From an uncultured Fibrobacter sp. (lineage in GTDB: Bacteria > Fibrobacterota > Fibrobacteria > Fibrobacterales > Fibrobacteraceae), in NCBI GenBank assembly GCA_946414075.1, contig CAMKNA010000003.1, positions 43,950-107,949 on the forward strand: a DNA stretch of 64,000 bases, read 5' to 3'. Below the pieces are notes generated by a model. That model was given only the letters and a program-made list of their open reading frames with translations, was not told the origin of the DNA and did no database searches. This document shows, piece by piece, positions 49,193 through 56,312 of the stretch. Position 1 is the first letter of the stretch. Every line of letters begins with the position of its first letter. The position numbers and the translations under genes are program-made.

Positions 49193-50816
49193 AACCCGCC
49201 ACTAAAAGGCCGATACCAACAGCGCCAAGGCCTATGCCCACACCCGCTTTTACGTCGCCCTTCTTGTTCAGGTCGTGATTATCTTTCACCATCTTCTGGG
49301 TGTCGGGACTTTCAAAGGCGGACATTCCATAAGCCTTCTTCTTTTTAGCAGCTTCGTCCCAATCCTTTTCGGCCAAGTACCACAGAACCCCTCCCGCAAT
49401 GATCGGGGCGATGGAACCCCACAACAGCCCGCGACCTATGCGGCGCTTGCTGCGTTCGTTGTTAAAGGCGTTCTGCTCCTCAATAAAGGCCAAGTCGTCC
49501 AGCACGGGTTCCATTTCCACATTGATCAAGTTCGGCATGAACGCCTTGATTTCTGTGACGATGGTGGTATCGCGATAGCCCACCTTACGCAAGTAGATGC
49601 TCGCCTTTGCCTGGGGACGGATCCCGTCCAACACCACATCCGTCATGTAATGGGGCATGATGTTCACTGTAGGGACTTCGTTGATAAACACTTCTACCGC
49701 TTCGGGGTCCGTGTTCAGCGTCAACCTTGTGGAAGGGCGTTCCACAGGAATCTCGATGCGGTTCAAACTGTCGGCATTTATGCGAACCACGGCAGAACCC
49801 CACCATTCGACGCCTTTCAACACCTGCATCACCGAGATGGTGTACTTACCCGGAGCTATGCGTTTGATGGTATCTGGCGCCACCTGTTTGATGGGGATGC
49901 CGTTCACGAACAACGAGCAAGCCGCGGGGGTAGATGTTACAAAGAGATTCGCGCTTCCCGGCGGATAAAGCTCCATTTCTTCTTCGTCGTCTTCATATTC
50001 TGGGACCACATAGTCCGAAAGGCCGAGATCTATCATCTCGTCGTCTTCCATGTTATAGAGACGACGCAAATCTAGACGGTAAATTTTAATGAAGGGGTTC
50101 GCGGAATCGGCGGCGATACTGTCCTGGATTTCCTGCTGGCGGATTTCTTCTTCCACGCGGGCAATCTCTTCCAGCTTCATGCGGGTGTCCTCCTTCTGGA
50201 GGGCCGTCTCAAAGTCGTCGTCGGCACCGTCATCTGCTTCCTCTTGGGGCTGCTCTTGCGGCAGTTCCTGTTCGGCCGGGGTGGTGTCCGCCACCGCTAC
50301 CGGAACGACCGGCGCAGGCGCCGCTGCAGATTCAGACTCGTCGTCTTCTTCGTCTTCCTGGTGCTGGCCATTGCTCTCTTCCATGGCGGCAATGGTTTCT
50401 TCCTGGAGCTTTTCCAAATTCTTCTGTTCGTCAGCATTGGGACGTTTCAGGTAGACCGTATCCTTTTCAATCTTCACAAAGATGGCTTCCTGCTCTACAG
50501 AGTCACCCATAATCCAATACCGGACCGGGACTTCTCGCCCAACGGTGGGCTTGGGTGTGGTATCCACAGGAGTCTTTGCGGCTTCCAACTTAGCAAAGGG
50601 GTCTTCTTTCTGTTCGGCAGGCTTTGCACTGGCCTCTGGAGTAGGCGCGGGTTCCGTAACGGGCGTGACGGTCTCGGCAGCCGGAGCAGCGGGTTCCACA
50701 GCGGGAGCCGGTTCAGACGCAACGGCAGGAGTAGCGCTATCCCAGTCATCTTCATCGGCCAAAACGGGCAACGCCGTCACAAAGGCCAAAAAGAGCACAA
50801 AAAAACGATTCCACAT
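49176..50816 (-). CDS. PEGA-domain-containing exported protein with two C-terminal helices
   Basis: 546 residues. Signal peptide MWNRFFVLFLAFVTALPVLA; an Ala/Pro/Glu region (about 25-90 and 145-205) rich in acidic and coiled-coil stretches; PEGA-type beta repeats (ANLFVTSTPAACSLFVNGIP around 291, then TRLTLNTDPEAVEVFINEVP around 369) that commonly bind or bridge surface polymers; and two hydrophobic segments near the C-terminus (LLWGSIAPIIAGGVLWYL and VGIGLGAVGIGLLVAGFVLA). Function unknown. It overlaps the DUF1007 start, so the two share a transcript. Confidence 0.7.
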   Translation of the reverse strand: MWNRFFVLFLAFVTALPVLADEDDWDSATPAVASEPAPAVEPAAPAAETVTPVTEPAPTPEASAKPAEQKEDPFAKLEAAKTPVDTTPKPTVGREVPVRYWIMGDSVEQEAIFVKIEKDTVYLKRPNADEQKNLEKLQEETIAAMEESNGQHQEDEEDDESESAAAPAPVVPVAVADTTPAEQELPQEQPQEEADDGADDDFETALQKEDTRMKLEEIARVEEEIRQQEIQDSIAADSANPFIKIYRLDLRRLYNMEDDEMIDLGLSDYVVPEYEDDEEEMELYPPGSANLFVTSTPAACSLFVNGIPIKQVAPDTIKRIAPGKYTISVMQVLKGVEWWGSAVVRINADSLNRIEIPVERPSTRLTLNTDPEAVEVFINEVPTVNIMPHYMTDVVLDGIRPQAKASIYLRKVGYRDTTIVTEIKAFMPNLINVEMEPVLDDLAFIEEQNAFNNERSKRRIGRGLLWGSIAPIIAGGVLWYLAEKDWDEAAKKKKAYGMSAFESPDTQKMVKDNHDLNKKGDVKAGVGIGLGAVGIGLLVAGFVLAF

Positions 50817-50842
50817 GCCCTAAAGATATATTTTTGCAAGCC

Positions 50843-51610
50843 CTATGCTTGGACCATTTTCTGGATTTTAGCACAATAAATGGGTCCAGAGCCCTGAGTT
50901 TTATCAGGCAAAATGTGCACGCCAAATTCCGTACGGTCAGCCCCCTCCGGAATGTCCGGAATTTCGACGGCATGGGCGGCAGGTCGCTTCTTTAAAATTC
51001 TCGAGACCACGCCGTCATTTTCCATGGGAGACAAAGCGCATGTCCCGTAAACGAGAATTCCTCCCGGACGCAGGGCGTCTATGGCCGAGGCAAGAAGGGA
51101 TCCCTGCTCCACCGACAGTCTCTTAATGCGCTTTGACGACCAGACTTCCAGGTGCGCGGGAGAATTCAGTACATGGCGGTCCGAAGAGCAGGGGGCGTCC
51201 AGCAAAATGCGATCGAAGGATTCCTTCTTGTGGAGCCCGAACTTGACACCATCGTACCCAGTCACCTTAATGATGTTCCTCCACTCCGCCGGCAAGGAGT
51301 TTTCCAGAACATGCTCCAGACGAACACGCCGCTCCGGCGAGCGGTCGTTGCACTGCAGGGAACCGCAACCCCGAAGCATGGATGCAATTATCAGGGACTT
51401 GCCGCCGGGAGCGGCACACATATCCAGGACATCCATTCCCGGTTCCACCCCAAGGGTCTTCGCCGCAAAGACAGAGGCTCCATCCAGATAATAGGGCTCG
51501 AGACTTTGTTCAAAATGGAGTGTCTCAAAGCGGGGCTCCCCCTTGAGAGACTCCAACAAGGCGGGCCAACGCGCGCCAAACAACTTCTCGTAGTAGTCGA
51601 AAAATTCCAT
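50843..51610 (-). CDS. RsmB/NSUN-type rRNA m5C methyltransferase
   Basis: 255 residues from the ATG at 51610; an open extension of ten codons is unsupported. Rossmann core with LDMCAAPGGKSLIIASM for SAM, DRILLDAPCSSD (catalytic PC loop), and GILVYGTCALSPMENDGVV with the second cysteine of the TC motif. It should methylate cytosine-5 in rRNA, most like the single-domain RsmF/NSUN4 forms because the RsmB N-terminal NusB-like domain is missing. Exact rRNA site unknown. A terminator for the upstream tRNA precedes it. Confidence 0.85.
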   Translation of the reverse strand: MEFFDYYEKLFGARWPALLESLKGEPRFETLHFEQSLEPYYLDGASVFAAKTLGVEPGMDVLDMCAAPGGKSLIIASMLRGCGSLQCNDRSPERRVRLEHVLENSLPAEWRNIIKVTGYDGVKFGLHKKESFDRILLDAPCSSDRHVLNSPAHLEVWSSKRIKRLSVEQGSLLASAIDALRPGGILVYGTCALSPMENDGVVSRILKKRPAAHAVEIPDIPEGADRTEFGVHILPDKTQGSGPIYCAKIQKMVQA

Positions 51611-51625
51611 AACAGGGAACAAAAT

Positions 51626-51652
51626 AAAAATCCCCACCAAAAAAGGCAGGGA
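51626..51652 (-). terminator. Terminator of tRNA-Gln
   Basis: On the minus strand TCCCTGCC-TTTTTT-GGTGGGGA (8-bp stem with two wobbles) followed by TTTTTATTTTG, starting 7 bp beyond the tRNA 3' end and ending before the methyltransferase start. Confidence 0.8.
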
Positions 51653-51658
51653 GATTCG

Positions 51659-51729
51659 TTGAGCTACCAGGATTCGAACCTAGACAAACAGAGTCAGAAT
51701 CTGTTGTGCTACCATTACACCATAGCTCA
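51659..51729 (-). tRNA. tRNA-Gln (anticodon CTG)
   Basis: 71 nt. Acceptor TGAGCTA/TAGCTCA, D-arm GTGTAATGGTAGCAC, anticodon stem ACAGA/TCTGT with loop TTCTGAC (CTG at positions 34-36), variable TTGT, T-arm CTAGG-TTCGAAT-CCTGG (one G-T pair), discriminator A. No CCA is encoded. All stems fold. Confidence 0.97.
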
Positions 51730-51741
51730 ATGGTGTTGCCA

Positions 51742-51769
51742 AAGTTAGAAAAAAAAGTTCCTTCGGCAA
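51742..51769 (-). promoter_or_regulatory. Possible promoter of tRNA-Gln
   Basis: Minus-strand TTGCCG and TAACTT separated by 16 bp, 13 bp upstream of the tRNA 5' end. Both hexamers deviate from consensus, so this is a weak call. Confidence 0.3.
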
Positions 51770-51782
51770 GGGGTAATCTGCA

Positions 51783-53189
51783 CTATTTTAGGCTCGGAGG
51801 GGTAAAAGTCAGCCAAAGTTCTTTAATTCCATTGCCAGCGGTCAGGTTTTGGTCGGAGCTGCTCACATAGGCGGACATGGGCAGTCCTGCTTCCTGAAGG
51901 GTCGTCACCACCACCGGGTCTCCGGAATACATCAGGAGCCTCTGCATCCCGCTGGGCAAATAAGTCAAAAGGAACTTGTCGCAGGTGAGAGTCCGAACAA
52001 AGTGGGATGTTCCCTCTATTCCCAGCACGACACTGTTCACAAGGCAGTTCTCGTCCTGCTGGCTTTCCTGGTCCACCACAAGCCGGACCCCCACAGAGAT
52101 CCAGGAGTAAGCATCCAGGGTGGCCTTCCCCACAGACAGCGTATCCTTACGACCATCCAGTTCAGATTTTTTCACATAACGGGAAAGCCCCACATTGGTT
52201 ACCGTCTCCCCTGACCGCTGCCGGTATTCTACCCGGAACGAATCGTAGGGAACCTCTTCGGGAGCGGGTAGCCACCACCGACCTAGACTGTCGGTCAGGG
52301 CTTGGGGCTCGTACTCAAGCGTACGCTCGCTGGCAAACTTGAACCCGAACAGGTCCGTAATCACCATGACTTCCACGCTATCGCAGGACTTAAGGTTCTC
52401 GCAATTGACCTGTCCGGAAATCCAGGCCTTGGACTCTTCGGGCAGGGTTTCTACGGTATCCTTCTTATCCAAAGAATCCTTCTGGTCCAGGGAGTCTGGG
52501 GAACGGGGCTCGCTTCCGACACTCCACACCAAAGTATCCAGAACCAGGGTTTCGCCGGCCTTTAATGTTTTGGGCATATCCAGGCTGCGGAAAACAACCG
52601 AATCCGGGATTCCCGATTCCTGCAGTTTCTCGACGACCAGCGGATCACCAGGACAGAAGCCCAACTTCCAGGAGCCTTCGGGGACCATCAGTTCGAAGCC
52701 ACCCGGAGCAAACACGGTCTCGTAGAAGGGCAAATCGGCAACATACACCTTGAAGTGCGAACCTACGGATATGGACAACAGTACGGAATCGTCGTAGGTC
52801 AGGTAGCCCTTCACCATGGACGCCCGCTCCAAAACCAGGGAATCGTCTTCTGCGGAGGCCCGGGGCAAATACAGGATTTCACCAGAGGCGGAATCTATTA
52901 CTGCCAGCTGGAAAGTATCCGCAGGCACATCCACGAACGCAAAGCGTCCCAAATCGTCCGTCTCCGTTTCGCGGAGATCCGGGATTTCTTTTTCCTGCTT
53001 CTTGCTAGGCAGGACCAAACGGACAACGGCTCCCTTCGCCCTGGAACCGTCCTTATGGTAGACCACGCCATCTAGGCTGGCGACGGTATTTTCCGTCTGG
53101 GTGGCCGTTCCAGCCACGGATTCCTTATCGCTGCACGCCCAAAAACCGAAGGCGGAAAGCAATGCTGCTAGGCCAAGCGCTAACCTCAT
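51783..53189 (-). CDS. Lipoprotein with carboxypeptidase-regulatory-like domains
   Basis: 468 residues. Signal with lipobox FWAC (Cys19). The N-terminal domain starts SLDGVVYHKDGSRAKGAVVRL and closes DDLGRFAFVDVPADTFQLAV, the CarboxypepD_reg fold. A second such domain runs from AWISGQVNC to YDSFRVEYRQ, and there is an Asp/Ser/Lys linker between (about 225-255). Two homologous closing parts carry GDPLVVEKLQESGIPDS and GDPVVVTTLQEAGLPMS. It overlaps the regulator gene by 4 bp; such lipoproteins pair with TIGR02147 regulators in Fibrobacter, so the regulator may control this surface protein. Ligand unknown. Confidence 0.78.
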   Translation of the reverse strand: MRLALGLAALLSAFGFWACSDKESVAGTATQTENTVASLDGVVYHKDGSRAKGAVVRLVLPSKKQEKEIPDLRETETDDLGRFAFVDVPADTFQLAVIDSASGEILYLPRASAEDDSLVLERASMVKGYLTYDDSVLLSISVGSHFKVYVADLPFYETVFAPGGFELMVPEGSWKLGFCPGDPLVVEKLQESGIPDSVVFRSLDMPKTLKAGETLVLDTLVWSVGSEPRSPDSLDQKDSLDKKDTVETLPEESKAWISGQVNCENLKSCDSVEVMVITDLFGFKFASERTLEYEPQALTDSLGRWWLPAPEEVPYDSFRVEYRQRSGETVTNVGLSRYVKKSELDGRKDTLSVGKATLDAYSWISVGVRLVVDQESQQDENCLVNSVVLGIEGTSHFVRTLTCDKFLLTYLPSGMQRLLMYSGDPVVVTTLQEAGLPMSAYVSSSDQNLTAGNGIKELWLTFTPPSLK

Positions 53190-54025
53190 TTTTCCTCCTC
53201 CGGCAGATCAGTCCTCTCCTTGCTGATGGGGAAGAACTGCACGTTCAGTTCGCATAACATGGTTTCACCACCATCCGATGTGACAATGTCCAGAATCTCT
53301 TTCTGAAACATATCAATTTTTCGGATAATCCGTTCGAGCCCAGCGGCAGAAACACTCATGGTGGTAGTGGAAACATTGCGACGGGCCGTGGTATAGCGAT
53401 CCAGGGCCTCCTTGCCCAGGTCGATCATCTGTTTTTGGAACTGATGCACGAACAGGGGCGAGATTTCCTTGCCGCTGGTCACCGTCTTGTTCACGGAGCG
53501 ATAGAAGCCGTCCTCTTTTTCGATAAGCCCCAGGTCCAACAGCAGCTGCAGGGACTGCTTCGCCTGGGGCACGGAAATCTTCGGGTTCAGGAACCAGGCC
53601 AGTTCCTGAACATTCGACTCGTTGATATTTAAGACGGAAAGAGCCTCGCGCACCGCCACATGGTACCACTTGGCGTAATATTCCTGCTGGTTCCTGGTCA
53701 AGGACTTCACCGCCTTGGGCAGGAGCGCAGACATCTGGTCAAAAATCTGCTGCTTGGATTCTACCGACTGGGCATGGGTAAAGTCCACCATCAGCTTGAA
53801 GTAGCGGCCTTCCTTTTCGTTCAGGCCCAGTGCCGCAATGAACTTCGGCACCATCTGGGGGGTCAGGGACTTGCGACCGTGAACCAGGTCCAAGTAATAG
53901 CCCGACGACGAATAGCCCGCCTTCTGGGCGAAGGACCTGTAGGAGAAGTACCGCTGTAAGGACTTACGGTATTCGTAGTAATCCTGTAAATACTTGCGGT
54001 AATTGTAGTACGCAAAGATATTCAT
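53186..54025 (-). CDS. TIGR02147-family (DUF4423) transcriptional regulator-like protein
   Basis: 279 residues. The start IFAYYNYRKYLQDYYEYRKS and FSYRSFAQKAGYSSSGYYLD followed by LVHGRKSLTPQMVPKFIAAL are the HTH-like N-terminus of TIGR02147; the rest (EREYYAKWYHVAVREAL-type region, ISPLFVHQFQKQMIDLGKEA, TTTMSVSAAGLERIIRKI) is the DUF4423 C-terminal part. The family is expanded in Fibrobacter and thought to regulate the adjacent lipoprotein. Repeated GAACAC sites lie immediately upstream (54056-54181), suggesting autoregulation, but binding is not shown by sequence. Confidence 0.85.
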   Translation of the reverse strand: MNIFAYYNYRKYLQDYYEYRKSLQRYFSYRSFAQKAGYSSSGYYLDLVHGRKSLTPQMVPKFIAALGLNEKEGRYFKLMVDFTHAQSVESKQQIFDQMSALLPKAVKSLTRNQQEYYAKWYHVAVREALSVLNINESNVQELAWFLNPKISVPQAKQSLQLLLDLGLIEKEDGFYRSVNKTVTSGKEISPLFVHQFQKQMIDLGKEALDRYTTARRNVSTTTMSVSAAGLERIIRKIDMFQKEILDIVTSDGGETMLCELNVQFFPISKERTDLPEEEK

Positions 54026-54055
54026 CAGTTTAAATTTAATTTTTTATTTTCTTGG

Positions 54056-54181
54056 GAACACCTTTTTTCTAAAAAATTTACCATTTTTCTTGTTTTTCAT
54101 CAAAAAAGAACACTTCGAGAACACTTTTAGTTCAAAGGGTATACCACTCTGCCAAATTTTTTGTTTATATTTAGGGAACAC
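54056..54181. promoter_or_regulatory. Four GAACAC repeats upstream of the TIGR02147 gene
   Basis: GAACAC at 54056, 54108, 54119 and 54176, all in the same orientation and in AT-rich sequence. The middle two are 11 bp apart, about one helical turn, so one protein dimer or a tandem pair could occupy the same face. The outer two are preceded by GG. They cover the start-proximal and divergent-gene-proximal parts of the gap, so both genes could be controlled. Confidence 0.55.
54166..54171 (+). promoter_or_regulatory. Candidate -10 element of the divergent leader
   Basis: TATATT, with no consensus -35 at 17 bp upstream. Transcription from here would yield a leader of about 55 nt ending at the terminator at 54233. 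Weak by itself; given because the next hairpin needs a promoter. Confidence 0.3.
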
Positions 54182-54196
54182 CCAATCCCATCCCTA

Positions 54197-54233
54197 GACC
54201 CCCGGTGAACCAATCACCGAGGGTTCTTTTTTT
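54197..54233 (+). terminator. Rho-independent terminator inside a 5' leader
   Basis: CCCCCGGTGA (54199-54208), loop ACCAA, TCACCGAGGG (54214-54223): ten pairs with one C-A mismatch, extended by A-T and G-T pairs, then TTCTTTTTTT. It precedes a plus-strand gene and no plus-strand gene lies before it. The 8-mer ACCCCCGG of the left arm is repeated exactly at 54234-54241, so the right arm could pair with either copy; this suits attenuation or a small RNA. Confidence 0.8.
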
Positions 54234-54261
54234 ACCCCCGGATTTTTCTAAAATTGGAACC

Positions 54262-55041
54262 ATGAAGCTAATCAAGAACCTCGTCGCCAGACTGTTGCGA
54301 TTCGCAGGCATTCTCGCCGTCATCTATGTGAGCATGGTATTCTACCTGGCCCTGACAGAACGGAGGAGCGCCTACCCCAGGGCTATTCCCCACAAGGAAG
54401 CCCGCGCCGCCATCGCCGAAAGCGCCCGGAGCATTAGCTGCACGCTGGAAGACGGCACCGTCCTTGAAGGCTGGAAACTGGGCGAAACGGGAACGCCCAC
54501 CCTGCTCTACTACCCCGACGCCGACGAGGACGCCGCCCAGTTCCTGGCCGAGCTAGACCGTATAGAGGGCATCACGCTCGCCACCTTCAACTACCGCGGT
54601 TCCGGCAACAACAAAGGCACGCCGTCAGGAGAGAACTGGGGCGGAGACTCCCGGGAAATCCTGGAATGCGCCACCCAGGTAAACGGGAACCGCCCGGAAT
54701 TTATCGCAGGCCGTGGCACGGGAGCCATCCTGGCATTCAACAACAGCGACAAGCAGACCAGACTCATCTTGATAGACCCTGTCGAAAGAATCTCCGACGC
54801 CCTTGTATACAAGTACAGATTTCTCTACCCGATGTTCCTCGTCCGAGCGAAAGACTCCATAAACACTGAGAGAAACGGGCCGTCCATATACCAAGTTGGA
54901 ATAATGCTGGACCGGGCGGGTTTTGTCGACAGAAGCCAAAAAAGCATCCAAAAATTAAAGGGTGCAACCGTCTGGAAGCGAGACGGGGACTCGTTTAGAG
55001 ACATTCTGATAAAAATTTTGAATAGCTACACATCAGACTAA
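54262..55041 (+). CDS. Alpha/beta-hydrolase-like membrane protein lacking the nucleophile serine
   Basis: 259 residues from the ATG at 54262; an earlier in-frame ATG at 54205 lies within the terminator hairpin. One N-terminal membrane helix (about 9-30), then an alpha/beta-hydrolase-like core: strand TPTLLYYPDADEDA, oxyanion-loop-like FNYRGSGNNKG, and a nucleophile elbow reading GRGTG (150-154), where Ser would be expected at 152. IDPVERISDAL follows as the next strand. Apart from the elbow the layout resembles YqiA/BAAT-type membrane hydrolases. It may be a pseudo-enzyme or bind lipid or peptide. No family member identified. Confidence 0.62.
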   Translation: MKLIKNLVARLLRFAGILAVIYVSMVFYLALTERRSAYPRAIPHKEARAAIAESARSISCTLEDGTVLEGWKLGETGTPTLLYYPDADEDAAQFLAELDRIEGITLATFNYRGSGNNKGTPSGENWGGDSREILECATQVNGNRPEFIAGRGTGAILAFNNSDKQTRLILIDPVERISDALVYKYRFLYPMFLVRAKDSINTERNGPSIYQVGIMLDRAGFVDRSQKSIQKLKGATVWKRDGDSFRDILIKILNSYTSD

Positions 55042-55114
55042 TTCACACTGATTTTTGTATACAAGATTCAGGCTAATATCGCCATGCCTGCGCCAAATCC
55101 GGCTTTTTTTGTGC

Positions 55115-55191
55115 TATATTTATCGGTGTAATCCACCTACATCCTTGAACGGATGTAGGCGGGATAACGACAAAAAAGAGGTGTAAAAAAA
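55115..55191 (+). promoter_or_regulatory. Promoter-like -10 and strong 5' UTR hairpin of gene 55192
   Basis: TATATT (55115-55120) is the -10 candidate. CCTACATCC-TTGAAC-GGATGTAGG (55136-55159) is a perfect 9-bp stem with a 6-nt loop, extended by two further pairs after a mismatch, and it lies 32 bp before the ATG, followed by the Shine-Dalgarno GAGGTG. A stable hairpin at that position could be an RNA protein-binding or regulatory structure. No -35 is clear. Confidence 0.5.
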
Positions 55192-55869
55192 ATGGATAAC
55201 TTTGTAATCAAGATGGACATTCGCGGTTTTATCCGTTTTAGCGGAGAAATCGTCAAGGAACTGAAGTTGGACAAGACCCCCTATGCAGACTTGGAAGTGG
55301 ACAAGGTGGGCAAGCGTATTGCTGTGACTCCGTCCAAAACTCTCAAGCCCACATCTTACCGCTTCATGCCCAACGGAAGCGGCTACCTGCTGTATTTCAA
55401 GGGCGCCCTGAATGCCGTCGGGCTCCCGATTGTCACCGGAGCCTACACAGTAACCAAGGAAGGCTCCCGCGTTATATTTACCGGAAAGACTCCCGCCAAG
55501 AAGAAAGGGGCCTGGGAGTCCATCGCCTGCCGTAACTCGGCCGGACTCCCCATGCTCTCCATCGATTCCCGCGGAACCATCATCTTTGACAAGCGCACCT
55601 GCACTGCCATGGAAACCGTCAAGAACGACACCATGATTGCAGAATTCGACGCCGCCAAAAAGACCTTCAAGCTTTCTTTCGGCAAGAAAGGATTCATCAA
55701 CGTCCGCACCATTGCAAGCCATGCCAACGCCTCTTTCATGGGTACCCTCTCTTCTCACGGGATTGCGCTACCAACCAAGAGTTTCCGCACGGATTGCAAG
55801 GTGAGCGGGAAAACACTCACCTTCAGCGTAGCCCAGCTCATCGCGGAGCAAAAGGCTAGAAAAGGATAA
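55192..55869 (+). CDS. Tandemly duplicated AbrB-like protein
   Basis: 225 residues, basic, cytoplasmic by composition. Two similar units lie 116 residues apart: RGFIRFSGEIVKELKL starting at residue 11 and RGTIIFDKRTCTAM starting at residue 127, aligning without gaps over 39 residues with about nine identities. Each is followed by a second similar segment (KGALNAVGLPIVTGAYTV; MGTLSSHGIALPTKSFRT) so the repeat unit is about 113-116 residues. The first segment follows the AbrB/SpoVT strand-turn-helix-strand pattern (G-x-I, E-I-V-K-E-L, V-x-x-V-G-x-R-I-x-V) without its usual Pro. GAGGTG precedes the ATG. Function unknown. Confidence 0.6.
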   Translation: MDNFVIKMDIRGFIRFSGEIVKELKLDKTPYADLEVDKVGKRIAVTPSKTLKPTSYRFMPNGSGYLLYFKGALNAVGLPIVTGAYTVTKEGSRVIFTGKTPAKKKGAWESIACRNSAGLPMLSIDSRGTIIFDKRTCTAMETVKNDTMIAEFDAAKKTFKLSFGKKGFINVRTIASHANASFMGTLSSHGIALPTKSFRTDCKVSGKTLTFSVAQLIAEQKARKG

Positions 55870-55871
55870 AA

Positions 55872-56312
55872 ATGATCGACGTATTCAAGGCGTTCTACTC
55901 CATCCACTATAACTTTGCGGCGGTGAGCGTTTTGCTCCTGGCGCTGAATATCTTTCTTCTCACCAAGAAGAACTACAAGTGGACCATCATCTTCACCGCG
56001 GTGCTGGTAGTGTTCAATGTCATTATCTACAACAAGACGGCGAACAAGGCTTGGACGATCATCATTGAACCGGAAGAGAATTCCGGCAATTCGTTCTACA
56101 AGCCCGAGCCCATCAAAATGACATTCTCTACAACCAAGGACTGGACCATCAAGGATGATAAGGGCGTCGTGCACCACTGGTGCTGGGTCGACTCATACTG
56201 GGATCAGTTCGCAAGCATGGACCTTGTCGCTTGGATCTGGGGTGAAAACGCCAGCAAGAAGATGATGAAGGCCACCGAAAGCCACGCTAACGACGCTAGC
56301 AACCAAAACTAG
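55872..56312 (+). CDS. Small membrane protein next to the AbrB-like gene
   Basis: 146 residues, 2 bp after the AbrB-like stop. Two membrane helices (about 15-32 and 36-53), then a soluble C-terminal part with KMTFSTTKDWTIKDDKGV and HHWCWVDSYWDQFAS, unusually Trp-rich. I do not recognise a family. The tight spacing makes co-expression with the AbrB-like protein certain. Its last 4 bp overlap the convergent lpxH stop. Confidence 0.6.
   Translation: MIDVFKAFYSIHYNFAAVSVLLLALNIFLLTKKNYKWTIIFTAVLVVFNVIIYNKTANKAWTIIIEPEENSGNSFYKPEPIKMTFSTTKDWTIKDDKGVVHHWCWVDSYWDQFASMDLVAWIWGENASKKMMKATESHANDASNQN

Noticed and set aside
53186..53189. Possible frameshift between the TIGR02147 regulator and the lipoprotein
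   Set aside because: The overlap is an ATGA start-stop overlap typical of coupled genes, with a signal peptide and lipobox beginning exactly there.
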